Assembly: GCF_003071065.1 (NCBI RefSeq)
Contig: NZ_QCXX01000005.1
Location: 186,001-250,000, forward strand
From: Sphingobacterium athyrii
Lineage (GTDB): Bacteria > Bacteroidota > Bacteroidia > Sphingobacteriales > Sphingobacteriaceae
Reading direction: 5' to 3'
DNA length: 64,000 bases
The notes beneath the pieces were generated by a model. That model saw only the letters and a list, made by a program, of their open reading frames with translations, was not told the DNA's origin and ran no database searches. Position 1 is the first letter of the stretch, and each line of letters opens with the position of its first letter. Positions 43,708-52,377 of this stretch are shown one piece after another. Both the position numbers and the translations under genes were made by a program.

Positions 43708-44538
43708 ATGAAGAATCTCCTCTTGTTAACGGATTTCTCTGACAATGCTTATGCTGCCGCCCAATACGCAGCAAAGTTAGCTCCGCTTTGGGGAATAGAA
43801 AAGGTTGTGCTTTACCATACCTATGAGGTTGTCCCTACAGTAGGAACAGAGCCTGTCGTCATCAGTAATTCGGATATTCTGGAAGAAAAACAAAAAGATC
43901 TCAATGTATGGCAGGAGGATCTGATGCAGCTGTTTCCACAGGGTATCGCATGGAAAGTGACCCTGGAAGAGTATGAGTTAAGCTATGGTGTCAACCGCAC
44001 CTGCGCCGAAGAAGATATTGATCTTGTGGTGGTGGGAACGGCCGGTAAAAGTGGTTTCAAAAAACTGCTTCTGGGAAGCAATACCTTAAAATTGATTGAA
44101 AACTGTCATACCCCACTATTAGTTGTACCGGCCAAAGCGGAATTTAGGATTCCCAAAAAAATGCTGATCGCAACGAATCTCAAAGAGGTGAAAATCAAAC
44201 TGGACCGCCTGCTGGTCAATGCTGCGGAAGTACTCCGCAAAAGCGAAGTTTATGTGGTCCATGTGACCAAGGAAGATCCTGCGAGTAAAGCGCTAAGTAC
44301 AGAAATTAATATCATGACCGATCTGCTGGCCTCTTACCATCCGATCTACAGCTATATCCTGCAATCGGATATTGCCGTTGGCATTAATCAATACATCAAT
44401 GAGAATCATATCGATATGATGGTCACGTTCCATCGCGACAAAGGATTACTCAGCCGGATTTTCAACACCAGTATTGCACAAAAAATGGCCTGGAAAAGCC
44501 AGGCCGCAATGATGGTTATCCCTGTCCATTCAGGATAA
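43708..44538 (+). CDS. Universal stress protein, two-domain, copy 2
   Basis: A 276-residue paralogue of the protein at 42116-42946. It starts LLLTDFSDNAYAAAQYAAKL, has the loop GTAGKSGFKKLLLGSNTLKL and a second half from MLIATNLKEVKIKLDRL to KSQAAMMVIPVHS. Both proteins share VYHTYE/N-type and YSYI/YDYI segments. Equal length with widespread substitutions points to an old duplication with selection on both. The 239-base gap before it is AT-rich and has no recognised promoter. Confidence 0.9.
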   Translation: MKNLLLLTDFSDNAYAAAQYAAKLAPLWGIEKVVLYHTYEVVPTVGTEPVVISNSDILEEKQKDLNVWQEDLMQLFPQGIAWKVTLEEYELSYGVNRTCAEEDIDLVVVGTAGKSGFKKLLLGSNTLKLIENCHTPLLVVPAKAEFRIPKKMLIATNLKEVKIKLDRLLVNAAEVLRKSEVYVVHVTKEDPASKALSTEINIMTDLLASYHPIYSYILQSDIAVGINQYINENHIDMMVTFHRDKGLLSRIFNTSIAQKMAWKSQAAMMVIPVHSG

Positions 44539-44546
44539 TATATAAA

Positions 44547-44598
44547 ATATCGACAATCAAACAGTATCATCTCGGACAAACTATTTAATTGTCGATAT
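44547..44598. terminator. Inverted repeat between convergent genes
   Basis: ATATCGACAAT (44547-44557) and ATTGTCGATAT (44588-44598), 11-bp perfect arms, 30-base loop. It lies between the USP gene (+) and the LD-carboxypeptidase gene (-). The large loop and lack of a T-run make the terminator reading tentative. Confidence 0.4.
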
Positions 44599-44606
44599 GG
44601 TTAACC

Positions 44607-45515
44607 CTATAAATAGATAAGCTCCGTTTTATTGGCACTCGTTATTAATCTTACTTTCCGGCCCAATACTAGTGCATGGTTATCATCAATATGCCCCGCA
44701 GGATAAGCAAAGGCAACCGGAAAGTCGTATTCTTTAACTTTGTCCCAGATAATTTCCTCTACTGTCTGTCCAAATGCGGGGTCATTGTCTTTCATGGACG
44801 AAAAACCACCGACGATAAGGCCTTTCAGTTTTTTAAATTTACCCGCGCGCTTCAACGCCCAGAGCATCCGGTCCACGGAATAATAGGCCTCGCCCACATC
44901 TTCAATAAAGAGAATTTTATTGGCATACTTAACATCGGAATCCGAAGCTAAGACGGATAATAGTATAGCCAAATTTCCACCAATCAGCTTCCCTTCGGCC
45001 TCACCCGGACGATTGGGAAATACAGACTGCTCGTAGGCAAAGTCCATGGGTTCCCCAAAAAGCGCATTTTTCAGCGTCTCCAGTGAAGCTTTTGTTCCCG
45101 ATTCAAAAGACTTGGGCATCTGCCCATGGATGGTTGCAATTTTATAGTTACGCTGAATATGACTGTGCAGGACAGTGATATCGCTAAAGCCGATCAACCA
45201 CTTGGGATGCTGCTCAAACTCCGAAAAATCAATCTCATCCACAATACGGACACAACCGTAGCCTCCCCGGGCCGCAAACACGGCTTTAATGGATGGATCA
45301 TCCAAGGCCCATTGCAGATCTGCGGCGCGCAGCTGATCATCGCCGGCAAATTGGTGGTAAGATGTCCCTACTGTCTCCCCTACCAGAACCTCCAGTCCCC
45401 AGCTCTTCAATGTTTCAATCCCAATATCAATCGTGCCGCGAATGAAACTGGCCGGACAAACGATCGCAACTTTGTCGCCTTCTTTAAGAAAATCAGGTAT
45501 TTTAGACATATTCAT
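44607..45515 (-). CDS. LD-carboxypeptidase (peptidase S66, LdcA/MccF family)
   Basis: A 302-residue cytoplasmic serine peptidase that trims the terminal D-Ala from murein tetrapeptides during recycling. Features: KVAIVCPASFIRG at the start, AVFAARGGYGCVRIVD, WLIGFSDITVLHSHI with the nucleophile Ser (near residue 113), THGQM, the catalytic Glu in FIEDVGEAYYSVDRML and His in AYPAGHIDDNHAL. Related MccF proteins give immunity to peptide-nucleotide antibiotics, but no such cluster is near. An alternative ATG two codons downstream exists. Confidence 0.9.
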   Translation of the reverse strand: MNMSKIPDFLKEGDKVAIVCPASFIRGTIDIGIETLKSWGLEVLVGETVGTSYHQFAGDDQLRAADLQWALDDPSIKAVFAARGGYGCVRIVDEIDFSEFEQHPKWLIGFSDITVLHSHIQRNYKIATIHGQMPKSFESGTKASLETLKNALFGEPMDFAYEQSVFPNRPGEAEGKLIGGNLAILLSVLASDSDVKYANKILFIEDVGEAYYSVDRMLWALKRAGKFKKLKGLIVGGFSSMKDNDPAFGQTVEEIIWDKVKEYDFPVAFAYPAGHIDDNHALVLGRKVRLITSANKTELIYL

Positions 45516-45646
45516 TATGTTTCATGAATGATTTGATTCTTTATGGCTATGAAGCTATCATAAGCCAAGGTGCTTTATTTTAACTCAAATTATTTTGTTC
45601 TTGCCCATGATGGTTTCCCCTATTAAAATTTTCAACGGATGAGGAG

Positions 45647-45710
45647 AAAACGATAAATTTGGTCGTCCATAAAGCTCTCTAAGCGCCAAATTAACACAAA
45701 TTTATCTTAG
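45647..45710. repeat. Diverged copy of the GATAAATT hairpin repeat
   Basis: AAACGATAAATTTGG ... CAAATTTATCTTAGTTTTA, arms about 10 bp with a longer insert (34 bases) than the two copies near 38.3 kb. It lies 70-130 bases before metG, the rest of the 262-base gap being AT-rich. Confidence 0.45.
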
Positions 45711-45738
45711 TTTTATACCGTAAATTGAATTATCTTTG
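45707..45738 (+). promoter_or_regulatory. Candidate promoter of metG
   Basis: TATCTTTG at 45731-45738 is an exact -7 element (TAnnTTTG); the -33 region holds TTAG at 45707-45710, one base off TTTG, spacing 20. About 40 bases before the metG start codon. Confidence 0.45.
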
Positions 45739-45777
45739 TGAAGAAAATAAGTAAAAACTTTAATATACTTTCAAGCA

Positions 45778-47847
45778 TTGAGTATTCTAGATAAAAAACG
45801 TTATACAATTACTTCGGCATTACCCTATGCCAATGGTCCTTTACATATCGGACACCTCGCCGGTGCTTATATTCCCGGTGATATATTTGTTCGTTATCTG
45901 CGTTTAAATCAAAAGGATGTAGTCTATGTATGTGGATCGGACGAGCATGGCGCAGCCATTACCATCCGCGCAAAAAAAGAGGGCATTACGCCACAGCAGA
46001 TCATAGATAAATACAACAAACAGATCAAAGAGAGCTTTGAGGAGTTTGGCATTTCTTTCGATATCTACCACCGTACTTCCGAGCCGATTCACCATCAATT
46101 GTCACAGGATTTTTTTCTGAATTTATACAACAAAGGTGAATTTGTCGAGAAATTTTCGGAGCAATACTATGATGAGGAATACCATCAGTTTTTGGCAGAC
46201 CGTTATATCACAGGAACCTGTCCAAACTGTAAATCCGAAGGTGCTTATGGCGACCAATGTGAAAAATGTGGCACCTCACTTAGTCCAACAGACCTGATTA
46301 ACCCCATTTCTACACTGAGTGGGAAAACACCGGTATTGAAAGAGACGAAACATTGGTATCTGCCATTGGATAAATATCAGCCCTGGCTTGAAAAATGGTT
46401 AATCGAAGGCAAGAAAAATATTCTTAAATCCAATGTTTTTGGCCAATGTCAGTCCTGGCTAAAATCGGGTCTGCAACCTCGGTCCATGACCAGAGATCTG
46501 GACTGGGGAGTGGATGTACCTTTGGAAGAAGCACAAGGAAAAAAACTATACGTATGGCTGGATGCGCCAATAGGTTATATTTCCGCGACGAAACAATGGG
46601 CAATTGACCACGGAAAAAATTGGGAAGACTATTGGAAAACCCATGAAAATCCAGCGGATGATGCCACATTGATCCATTTTATCGGAAAAGATAACATTGT
46701 ATTCCACTGCATTATATTTCCGGCGATTCTTCATGCACATGGGGACTATATCTTACCGGAAAATATTCCTGCGAATGAATTCCTCAACCTGGAGGGGGAC
46801 AAGTTGTCAACTTCCAGAAACCATGCGGTCTGGTTACATGAATATCTACAAGAATTCCCGGGCAAACAGGATGAGTTACGTTATGTATTGACCTCGATAT
46901 TACCGGAGACCTCGGATGCTGAATTTACTTGGAAGGATTTCCAGGCACGGATCAACAACGAGCTGGTAGCCATCTTCGGGAACTTTGTCAACCGTGTGAT
47001 GGTACTTTCCCATAAATATTTCGATGGCAAAGTATTAAATGGTTCTCCGCTGACAGCAGTGGATCAATCGGTACTGGACGAGTTAAAATCCTACCCAGCA
47101 ACGATCAAGTCATCCCTGGAGCAGTTCCGTTTCCGTGAAGCATTGGCCGAATTTATGAATGTTGCACGTCTTGGTAACAAGTATTTAGCAGATGAAGAGC
47201 CATGGAAAGTAATCAAAACAGACGAGGAACGCGTAAAAACGATTCTGAATGTGGCGTCTCAGATTGTTGCCAACCTGGCTATACTGGCACAGCCTTTCTT
47301 GCCAAAAACAGCAACGAAGTTATTTGAAATGCTCAATTTCCCACAGGGGAACTGGAGTGATGCGGGCAACGAAGGACTAATTGAGAATGGCCATCAACTG
47401 GGTGAAGTCCAGTTGTTGTTTGATAAGATCACTGACGAACAAGTAGAGTTCCAATTAAACAAACTTGCGGAGGCCAAATTGAAAAATCTAGCAGATAATG
47501 CTAAGGTCGCTCCTGCAAAAGAAAATATCAGTTTTGACGATTTTGTGAAAATGGATATCCGTGTGGGAACAATTTTAGCGGCTGAGAAAGTTGCGAAAAC
47601 AAAGAAATTACTAAAACTAACGATAGATACGGGTATTGACAACCGCACCGTCGTATCTGGTATTGCGGAATTCTTCAGTCCTGAAGAAATTGTAGGACGC
47701 CAGGTATCTATATTGGTGAATTTGGAGCCGCGCGAAATCAAAGGTATTACCTCTCAAGGGATGATCCTAATGGCTGAAGATGCTGATGGCCGGCTGGATT
47801 TTGTCAGACCGGATACTGCAATCAAAGTAGGTAGCACAGTACGCTAG
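45778..47847 (+). CDS. metG: Methionyl-tRNA synthetase with C-terminal tRNA-binding domain
   Basis: A 689-residue class I synthetase. HIGH motif is in ANGPLHIGHLAG (23-26), the zinc knuckle has CPNCKSEGAYGDQCEKCG (about 160-180), and the KMSKS equivalent is KLSTS in GDKLSTSRNHAVW (about 341). The C-terminal 110 residues are a Trbp111/EMAPII-like OB fold (FVKMDIRVGTILAAEKV, VVSGIAEFFSPEE). The start is TTG at 45778: no in-frame ATG precedes KRYTITSALPYANG, and the next lies too far inside. The TTG reading gives the usual N-terminus. This is a housekeeping gene and standard for the phylum. Confidence 0.95.
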   Translation: MSILDKKRYTITSALPYANGPLHIGHLAGAYIPGDIFVRYLRLNQKDVVYVCGSDEHGAAITIRAKKEGITPQQIIDKYNKQIKESFEEFGISFDIYHRTSEPIHHQLSQDFFLNLYNKGEFVEKFSEQYYDEEYHQFLADRYITGTCPNCKSEGAYGDQCEKCGTSLSPTDLINPISTLSGKTPVLKETKHWYLPLDKYQPWLEKWLIEGKKNILKSNVFGQCQSWLKSGLQPRSMTRDLDWGVDVPLEEAQGKKLYVWLDAPIGYISATKQWAIDHGKNWEDYWKTHENPADDATLIHFIGKDNIVFHCIIFPAILHAHGDYILPENIPANEFLNLEGDKLSTSRNHAVWLHEYLQEFPGKQDELRYVLTSILPETSDAEFTWKDFQARINNELVAIFGNFVNRVMVLSHKYFDGKVLNGSPLTAVDQSVLDELKSYPATIKSSLEQFRFREALAEFMNVARLGNKYLADEEPWKVIKTDEERVKTILNVASQIVANLAILAQPFLPKTATKLFEMLNFPQGNWSDAGNEGLIENGHQLGEVQLLFDKITDEQVEFQLNKLAEAKLKNLADNAKVAPAKENISFDDFVKMDIRVGTILAAEKVAKTKKLLKLTIDTGIDNRTVVSGIAEFFSPEEIVGRQVSILVNLEPREIKGITSQGMILMAEDADGRLDFVRPDTAIKVGSTVR

Positions 47848-47867
47848 TTAGCTATAAACGATACCAT

Positions 47868-47898
47868 AAAAAAGCCTGTTCAAGAGACAGGCTTTTTT
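47868..47898. terminator. Terminator after metG
   Basis: AAAAAAGCCTG-9-CAGGCTTTTTT: 11-bp stem with A/T flanks, 20 bases past the metG stop codon. Works in both directions; also lies downstream of the GLPGLI gene on the minus strand. Confidence 0.85.
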
Positions 47899-47973
47899 AT
47901 TAAAGGTGATCAATACTATTTCAAGTCCCTTCGTGCTTTACTCGCACTAATGATGTAAAATCATATGAAAATC

Positions 47974-48768
47974 TTAGAATAATACGCTCTGTAAACGTTT
48001 TTTAAAATCTTTGTCATCCATCCAATCGTAGACCGTATCTTTCAATTTTTTTATGATCTCTGCCTTAGATTCCGCAACAACCTTTTTCTTTTTGGTAAGC
48101 ACATTGGAGACCGGGGCATTGGTAAGTTCAATTTTGGTTGCAAACATATTGATATTCATGCTAGGGACGGATATCCCCAAGATCAATCCGGGCAAGCCAT
48201 GGATTAATTCAGGTCCACCCGCTATCGGAATCTGTCCCGCAAAAAATGCGACAACATAGATAGAATCTTGTATGATCCCATTTGCCCGTCGACAATCATA
48301 TCCGGCTATGTTGCGATATTCGTCGGTATACTTCCATTTCACCGCCGGCAGAGAATCTTTCATCAACAGCTGCTCATCACCAAAGGGCAGTAACTTGATA
48401 AACTCGCCGTTTTTAAAATTCATATAAGTCTTTGAATCCGTCAATGCGGGGTTGTACCATGAAACATTTCGATAATTCGCGGGATAATCTTCCTCTACTG
48501 TTTCAAACAATGTTTCCTGATCGTAAAATTTTAATGTATGATGTGTGATCACTTCCACAGGCCCATTTTTGACCGCATTGTCTACCCCCAGCTTATCCCA
48601 GGTATCCAGGTCGGGCTTACTGAGATACGTCCGTTTCAGATAGTTCTGCACATGGAATTTCCGTTCGAACGTCACCGTGCCGCTGCTTGGAAAAAATGCG
48701 TTCTGGGCTTGTATCGTCGTGACGGATAAGCACAATAGCCACAGCATTGATATCAATTGCTTACTCAT
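47974..48768 (-). CDS. GLPGLI family protein
   Basis: A 264-residue secreted protein: signal peptide ending TIQAQ (about residue 21). The name motif GLPGLILGIS is near residue 192, preceded by the Cys of AGYDCRRANG (near 156) and YVVAFFAGQIPIAGGPELIHG. The family is confined mostly to Bacteroidota and has no assigned reaction; it is usually encoded with an outer-membrane receptor, as here. Its ATG overlaps the receptor stop codon (48765-48768), and GGAGGTGAT, the full anti-Shine-Dalgarno complement, lies just ahead of it inside the last codons of the receptor gene. Confidence 0.92.
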   Translation of the reverse strand: MSKQLISMLWLLCLSVTTIQAQNAFFPSSGTVTFERKFHVQNYLKRTYLSKPDLDTWDKLGVDNAVKNGPVEVITHHTLKFYDQETLFETVEEDYPANYRNVSWYNPALTDSKTYMNFKNGEFIKLLPFGDEQLLMKDSLPAVKWKYTDEYRNIAGYDCRRANGIIQDSIYVVAFFAGQIPIAGGPELIHGLPGLILGISVPSMNINMFATKIELTNAPVSNVLTKKKKVVAESKAEIIKKLKDTVYDWMDDKDFKKRLQSVLF

Positions 48769-51557
48769 TTATCACCTCCCTTCATTGTTGTAAAATTGTA
48801 GATCACTTTTAACATTCCATAACGACGCAACACATCATTACTGGTCTGGACAAATGCAGTACCGTCCTGATAACGACGTACGCCAATATTCTTATTTAAT
48901 ATATCATTGACAAATAGCTGCGCTTCGAGGGATTTATCTTTCAAGAATTTTTTGGAAATATAACCATTCATATTCAACATATTAATGGACTGCAAAGTCT
49001 TAGTCGCAGCCTGATAATTCTGCTGCATGGAGACAGAAATCTTAAAGTCTTTGGGTAAGTAATAGGTTGCCTGTGCATACGAATTGAATTTAAATGTGGT
49101 CTGGTTCAATTCGGGCTGCAGATAAGAATCCATCTGTTCAACACCAGGACTTAAGCTAATATAAAAATCCATTTTATTGGCTTTATATCGGTTAAAGCCA
49201 ATCTCTGGTCCGATACTCCAGGTCTTATTACGATTGAGCCTAGGTTCTTCATTAAGCAGCGATAGATAGCTATATTGGCTATTGTATTCCGCATTCATAC
49301 CCATATTCATTTTCAAACCCCATTTTTTCTTTAACATAAAATTATATGATCCACTTCCGTAGAAACGCCAGTTGTCTTTATCAATATTGACAAAAGAGAT
49401 CTGTCGGGTACCGTCTTCTAGATTATAACGAACACTGCTGTTAATGTTTCGTTTCCCCTGATTGGCGCTGATGTAAAAGTAGAAGCTCTGATCTTTGATC
49501 TGTTTGTAAGAATTATAATTGAGGGAATAGGAATTATTAAAACCGGCTTTCAGGTCCGGATTATCCAAATATTCGACAAGCGGCTGACTATTTTGTTTGA
49601 GCGGTTCAATCTGTGTGAGCGAAGGCTGAACAGTCTGCCCATTATAATTGAATCCTATATTCTTCGTTTTTGAAATCTTATAGTTCACATTCAATGAGGG
49701 TCTAATGGATGTCTGATCGCGTTGCAATACAGTATTCAAGTTGTTGTAGGTCCGTTTCACAGCCTCAAAATCAGTACGGTTGCTTAGATTGACCGTCCAT
49801 GTATTTGTTTTATAATTCAATGCCGTATTAACACTATTTTTTAAACTGGAAAAATTAAAGTCATTCAATACACTTTCGTCCAGCACAGTATATTGATGCG
49901 TGATAGAATCTCTATTGAAGGATTGATTAAGTGTTTCTGATTTATTGCTGGAAAAAGAGTACCCGATTGATCCAGTGATCCTTTTTGACAGCGGCTCGAT
50001 ATAGGTAAGAGAGGCTCCATATGTATTATTGCGAAGTTTATCTTTTTTAAGTTGATCAATTGTATCAGTACGATTGTCATTGAAAAAAATGTTTTCGGAA
50101 AAATACTTTGTATCTGAATTATTTTGGTCCGTATTTGCATTCACATTAAATGTAATGGAGCGCCGTTCCTTTTTAAAACGTCGGGTCAACATTGCATTCA
50201 CGTTGAATTTATCCTGATCACTATTCAGATCCGTACGCGATTTAGTTCTGGTAATATCTTTTCCATCAAGGGTTTTCTGATAAGCTTCAGCCTCGGATAG
50301 ATTATCTCTGCTGGATTTATTGAAGCCCATGTTCACCGTCAGATCGGCAAGTGAATCTAGTTTATAATCGTATCTAAGATTGGCAACATTGGCTCTGTTC
50401 TCATTTTCTGATCTGGTGATATTACTGTCTATCTGCGCGCGCTCCGGCAAGTTATTCTGCGCATTATAAGTACTTGTATTATTTACATCGATCTGGCTGC
50501 GCTTGTAGTTGACATTGATTTTATGTTTATCGTCTTTGCTTTTATCGGAATAACTTATCCCCATATTTAGAGCCTTAGGTACGCCGCCACCCCGATATCG
50601 CCCATCCCATCCACCTTCCGTTTCATCTCCGCCCGAAGAGATCATAATGCCTCCCCCATCCATCATCTGGACATTGCCACTTCCCCCGACACCATATTTT
50701 TGACTATCTTCAAACCCCAGTCCCACCATACCATCGTTGGCCAGGATACCGTAAGCCGCAATTTTCTGCGATCCTTTAAATTTATTGAGCATGACTTTCC
50801 CGCCATAGTATTTATCCGTTCCGGCCCCAGCGATTGCCTGGCCGAACATCCCTTTCTTCTTATCCTCTTTGAGCTTAATATCAATGGTCTGTGTACGCTC
50901 CCCATCGTCCACGCCCGTACGTACAGCCAGATCTGATTTCTTTTCGTACACCTGTACCTTGCTCACCATATCCGATCGGATATTTTTGGTAATCAGGGTG
51001 GGGTCATCTCCAAAAAATTCCTCTCCATCAAGCAATACCCTCTTTACCTCTTTTCCCTGCGCCGTAATCTTACCTGTCCCATCGATCGTAATGCCCGGCA
51101 ACACCCTGAGCAGATCATCTACTTTGGCATCTTTCTCCACCTTAAAACTACCAGCATCGTACTCTATAGTATCACCCTTGATGACAACGGGAATTCTGCC
51201 ATTGACCTGCACCTCTTCCAAGAGCAAAGCCGCCTTTGACAGCGCTATCAACCCGATGTCGTAATCTTTAGCTGTAATATGGATATCTTTTACAAGATCT
51301 GCATATTGTGGGTAAGACACCACGATCTTATAAACTCCAGTATCCAGATTGGCAATTTGGAAAGTTCCATTTTCTTTCGTTCGGTCGAACTTAATTAAAA
51401 TGGAATCTCTGGGATTAAGTAACGCAACAGACGCTTGATGAAGTTTAGCTTGGTCTTTCCCGTCAACCACAGTCCCCACAAGCCTATGTTGGGCATAGGA
51501 AATAGAGCTAAAGGCTGAGAGTATAAGAAACAAAACTAAGGAATAGGTTAGTTTCAT
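48765..51557 (-). CDS. Outer-membrane beta-barrel receptor (TonB-dependent-like)
   Basis: A 930-residue outer-membrane protein: signal peptide ending SYAQ (about residue 22), a carboxypeptidase-regulatory-like domain (about 25-110, GTVVDGKDQAKLHQASVALLN), a plug-like domain (about 115-225: VNGRIPVVIKGDTIEYDAG, LLRVLPGITIDGTGKITAQGKEVKRVLLDGEE cut here by length, FGDDPTLITKNI) and a large barrel. A Gly-rich extracellular loop lies near 290-320. The family (outer membrane beta-barrel protein 3) often pairs with GLPGLI proteins. Its substrate is unknown. It ends just inside the GLPGLI start. Confidence 0.9.
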   Translation of the reverse strand: MKLTYSLVLFLILSAFSSISYAQHRLVGTVVDGKDQAKLHQASVALLNPRDSILIKFDRTKENGTFQIANLDTGVYKIVVSYPQYADLVKDIHITAKDYDIGLIALSKAALLLEEVQVNGRIPVVIKGDTIEYDAGSFKVEKDAKVDDLLRVLPGITIDGTGKITAQGKEVKRVLLDGEEFFGDDPTLITKNIRSDMVSKVQVYEKKSDLAVRTGVDDGERTQTIDIKLKEDKKKGMFGQAIAGAGTDKYYGGKVMLNKFKGSQKIAAYGILANDGMVGLGFEDSQKYGVGGSGNVQMMDGGGIMISSGGDETEGGWDGRYRGGGVPKALNMGISYSDKSKDDKHKINVNYKRSQIDVNNTSTYNAQNNLPERAQIDSNITRSENENRANVANLRYDYKLDSLADLTVNMGFNKSSRDNLSEAEAYQKTLDGKDITRTKSRTDLNSDQDKFNVNAMLTRRFKKERRSITFNVNANTDQNNSDTKYFSENIFFNDNRTDTIDQLKKDKLRNNTYGASLTYIEPLSKRITGSIGYSFSSNKSETLNQSFNRDSITHQYTVLDESVLNDFNFSSLKNSVNTALNYKTNTWTVNLSNRTDFEAVKRTYNNLNTVLQRDQTSIRPSLNVNYKISKTKNIGFNYNGQTVQPSLTQIEPLKQNSQPLVEYLDNPDLKAGFNNSYSLNYNSYKQIKDQSFYFYISANQGKRNINSSVRYNLEDGTRQISFVNIDKDNWRFYGSGSYNFMLKKKWGLKMNMGMNAEYNSQYSYLSLLNEEPRLNRNKTWSIGPEIGFNRYKANKMDFYISLSPGVEQMDSYLQPELNQTTFKFNSYAQATYYLPKDFKISVSMQQNYQAATKTLQSINMLNMNGYISKKFLKDKSLEAQLFVNDILNKNIGVRRYQDGTAFVQTSNDVLRRYGMLKVIYNFTTMKGGDK
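48771..48780 (-). promoter_or_regulatory. Strong Shine-Dalgarno site within the receptor gene's last codons
   Basis: On the minus strand the sequence GGGAGGTGAT ends two bases before the GLPGLI ATG (GGGAGGTGAT-AA-ATG). Such a long match to the 16S rRNA tail is uncommon in Bacteroidota, where most genes lack one, and supports strong translational coupling at this overlap. Confidence 0.6.
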
Positions 51558-51722
51558 AAATTTTCCGTTTATATAGTATTGATATAAAGATATTAATGTT
51601 ACTACGGAAAATTCGTAAAATAATGTTAAATAATTACGAAGTTAAAAACATAAACAACAAACAATAAAAACCGTGGATAGACAAGGGAAACAAAACACTG
51701 CTTATCAGCATTTTATTAAAAC

Positions 51723-51762
51723 AAAAAAGGAGATGCAACTTATCTGTTACATCTCCTTTTTT
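51723..51762. terminator. Terminator after the Rrf2 gene
   Basis: AAAAAAGGAGATG pairs with CATCTCCTTTTTT (13 bp, 14-base loop) 27 bases past the rrf2-type stop codon on the minus strand; A and T runs let it work in both directions. Confidence 0.85.
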
Positions 51763-51788
51763 GTTTTTGATGACTCAATTTATTTTAC

Positions 51789-52229
51789 CTAATCTACATT
51801 TAGGTTCAACTCTTTTTCTTTATTGATTAAATGTGCAATGCTGGTGTCATTCAAAATTTGCAACATCGCATTCCGCACTTCCACAAATGTATCACGGATG
51901 CCACAGGCATGCTCTTCGGTACACTCTTCACAGGAACGATAGAAATTGAGACTGACACAAGGGAGCAAAGCAATCGGCCCATCGATCAGACGCATTACCT
52001 GAGATAAAAATACGTCTTCTGGAGCTTTATTGAGACTATAGCCACCACCTGCACCTTTTTTACTGTAGAGAATCCCCGCATTTCGCATTTCAAGGAGAAT
52101 CTGTTCCAAGAATTTCTTTGGAATATTTTCTTCCTGCGCAATCTTAACGATCTGCATAGGTTCATTTCCGTAGTTACGACCGAGCACCATAAGTGCTTTA
52201 ATTGCATATTTTGTCTTTTTGGAAAGCAT
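51789..52229 (-). CDS. Rrf2 family transcriptional regulator with Cys cluster
   Basis: A 146-residue winged-helix regulator: LSKKTKYAIKALMVLG start, a recognition region IPKKFLEQILLEMRNAGIL, the wing SKKGAGGGYSLNKAP, then four Cys (91, 100, 103, 109) in a pattern like IscR/NsrR Fe-S ligands (LPC, SCEEC, HACGIRD). It probably senses an iron-sulfur cluster or thiol state, though three ligands are the norm and the spacing is not exactly that of IscR. A TAAATTTG -7-like site (minus) is at 52255-52262. No target gene is adjacent. Confidence 0.9.
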   Translation of the reverse strand: MLSKKTKYAIKALMVLGRNYGNEPMQIVKIAQEENIPKKFLEQILLEMRNAGILYSKKGAGGGYSLNKAPEDVFLSQVMRLIDGPIALLPCVSLNFYRSCEECTEEHACGIRDTFVEVRNAMLQILNDTSIAHLINKEKELNLNVD

Positions 52230-52377
52230 AATTTGTTAACCCCCTGTTGAATTGCAAATTTACGTTTTTTATTCAATAGAATAAAACCTATATCATTAGC
52301 AGGTAAAAAGAACCCTTAGCACAATTTCATCTGGTTGGATATCCTTATGCTAAGGGCTATCGTATTAGAACTTAACG

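Noticed and set aside
44607..45515. MccF-type microcin immunity gene
   Set aside because: No microcin-like neighbours; a murein-recycling LD-carboxypeptidase explains the sequence.
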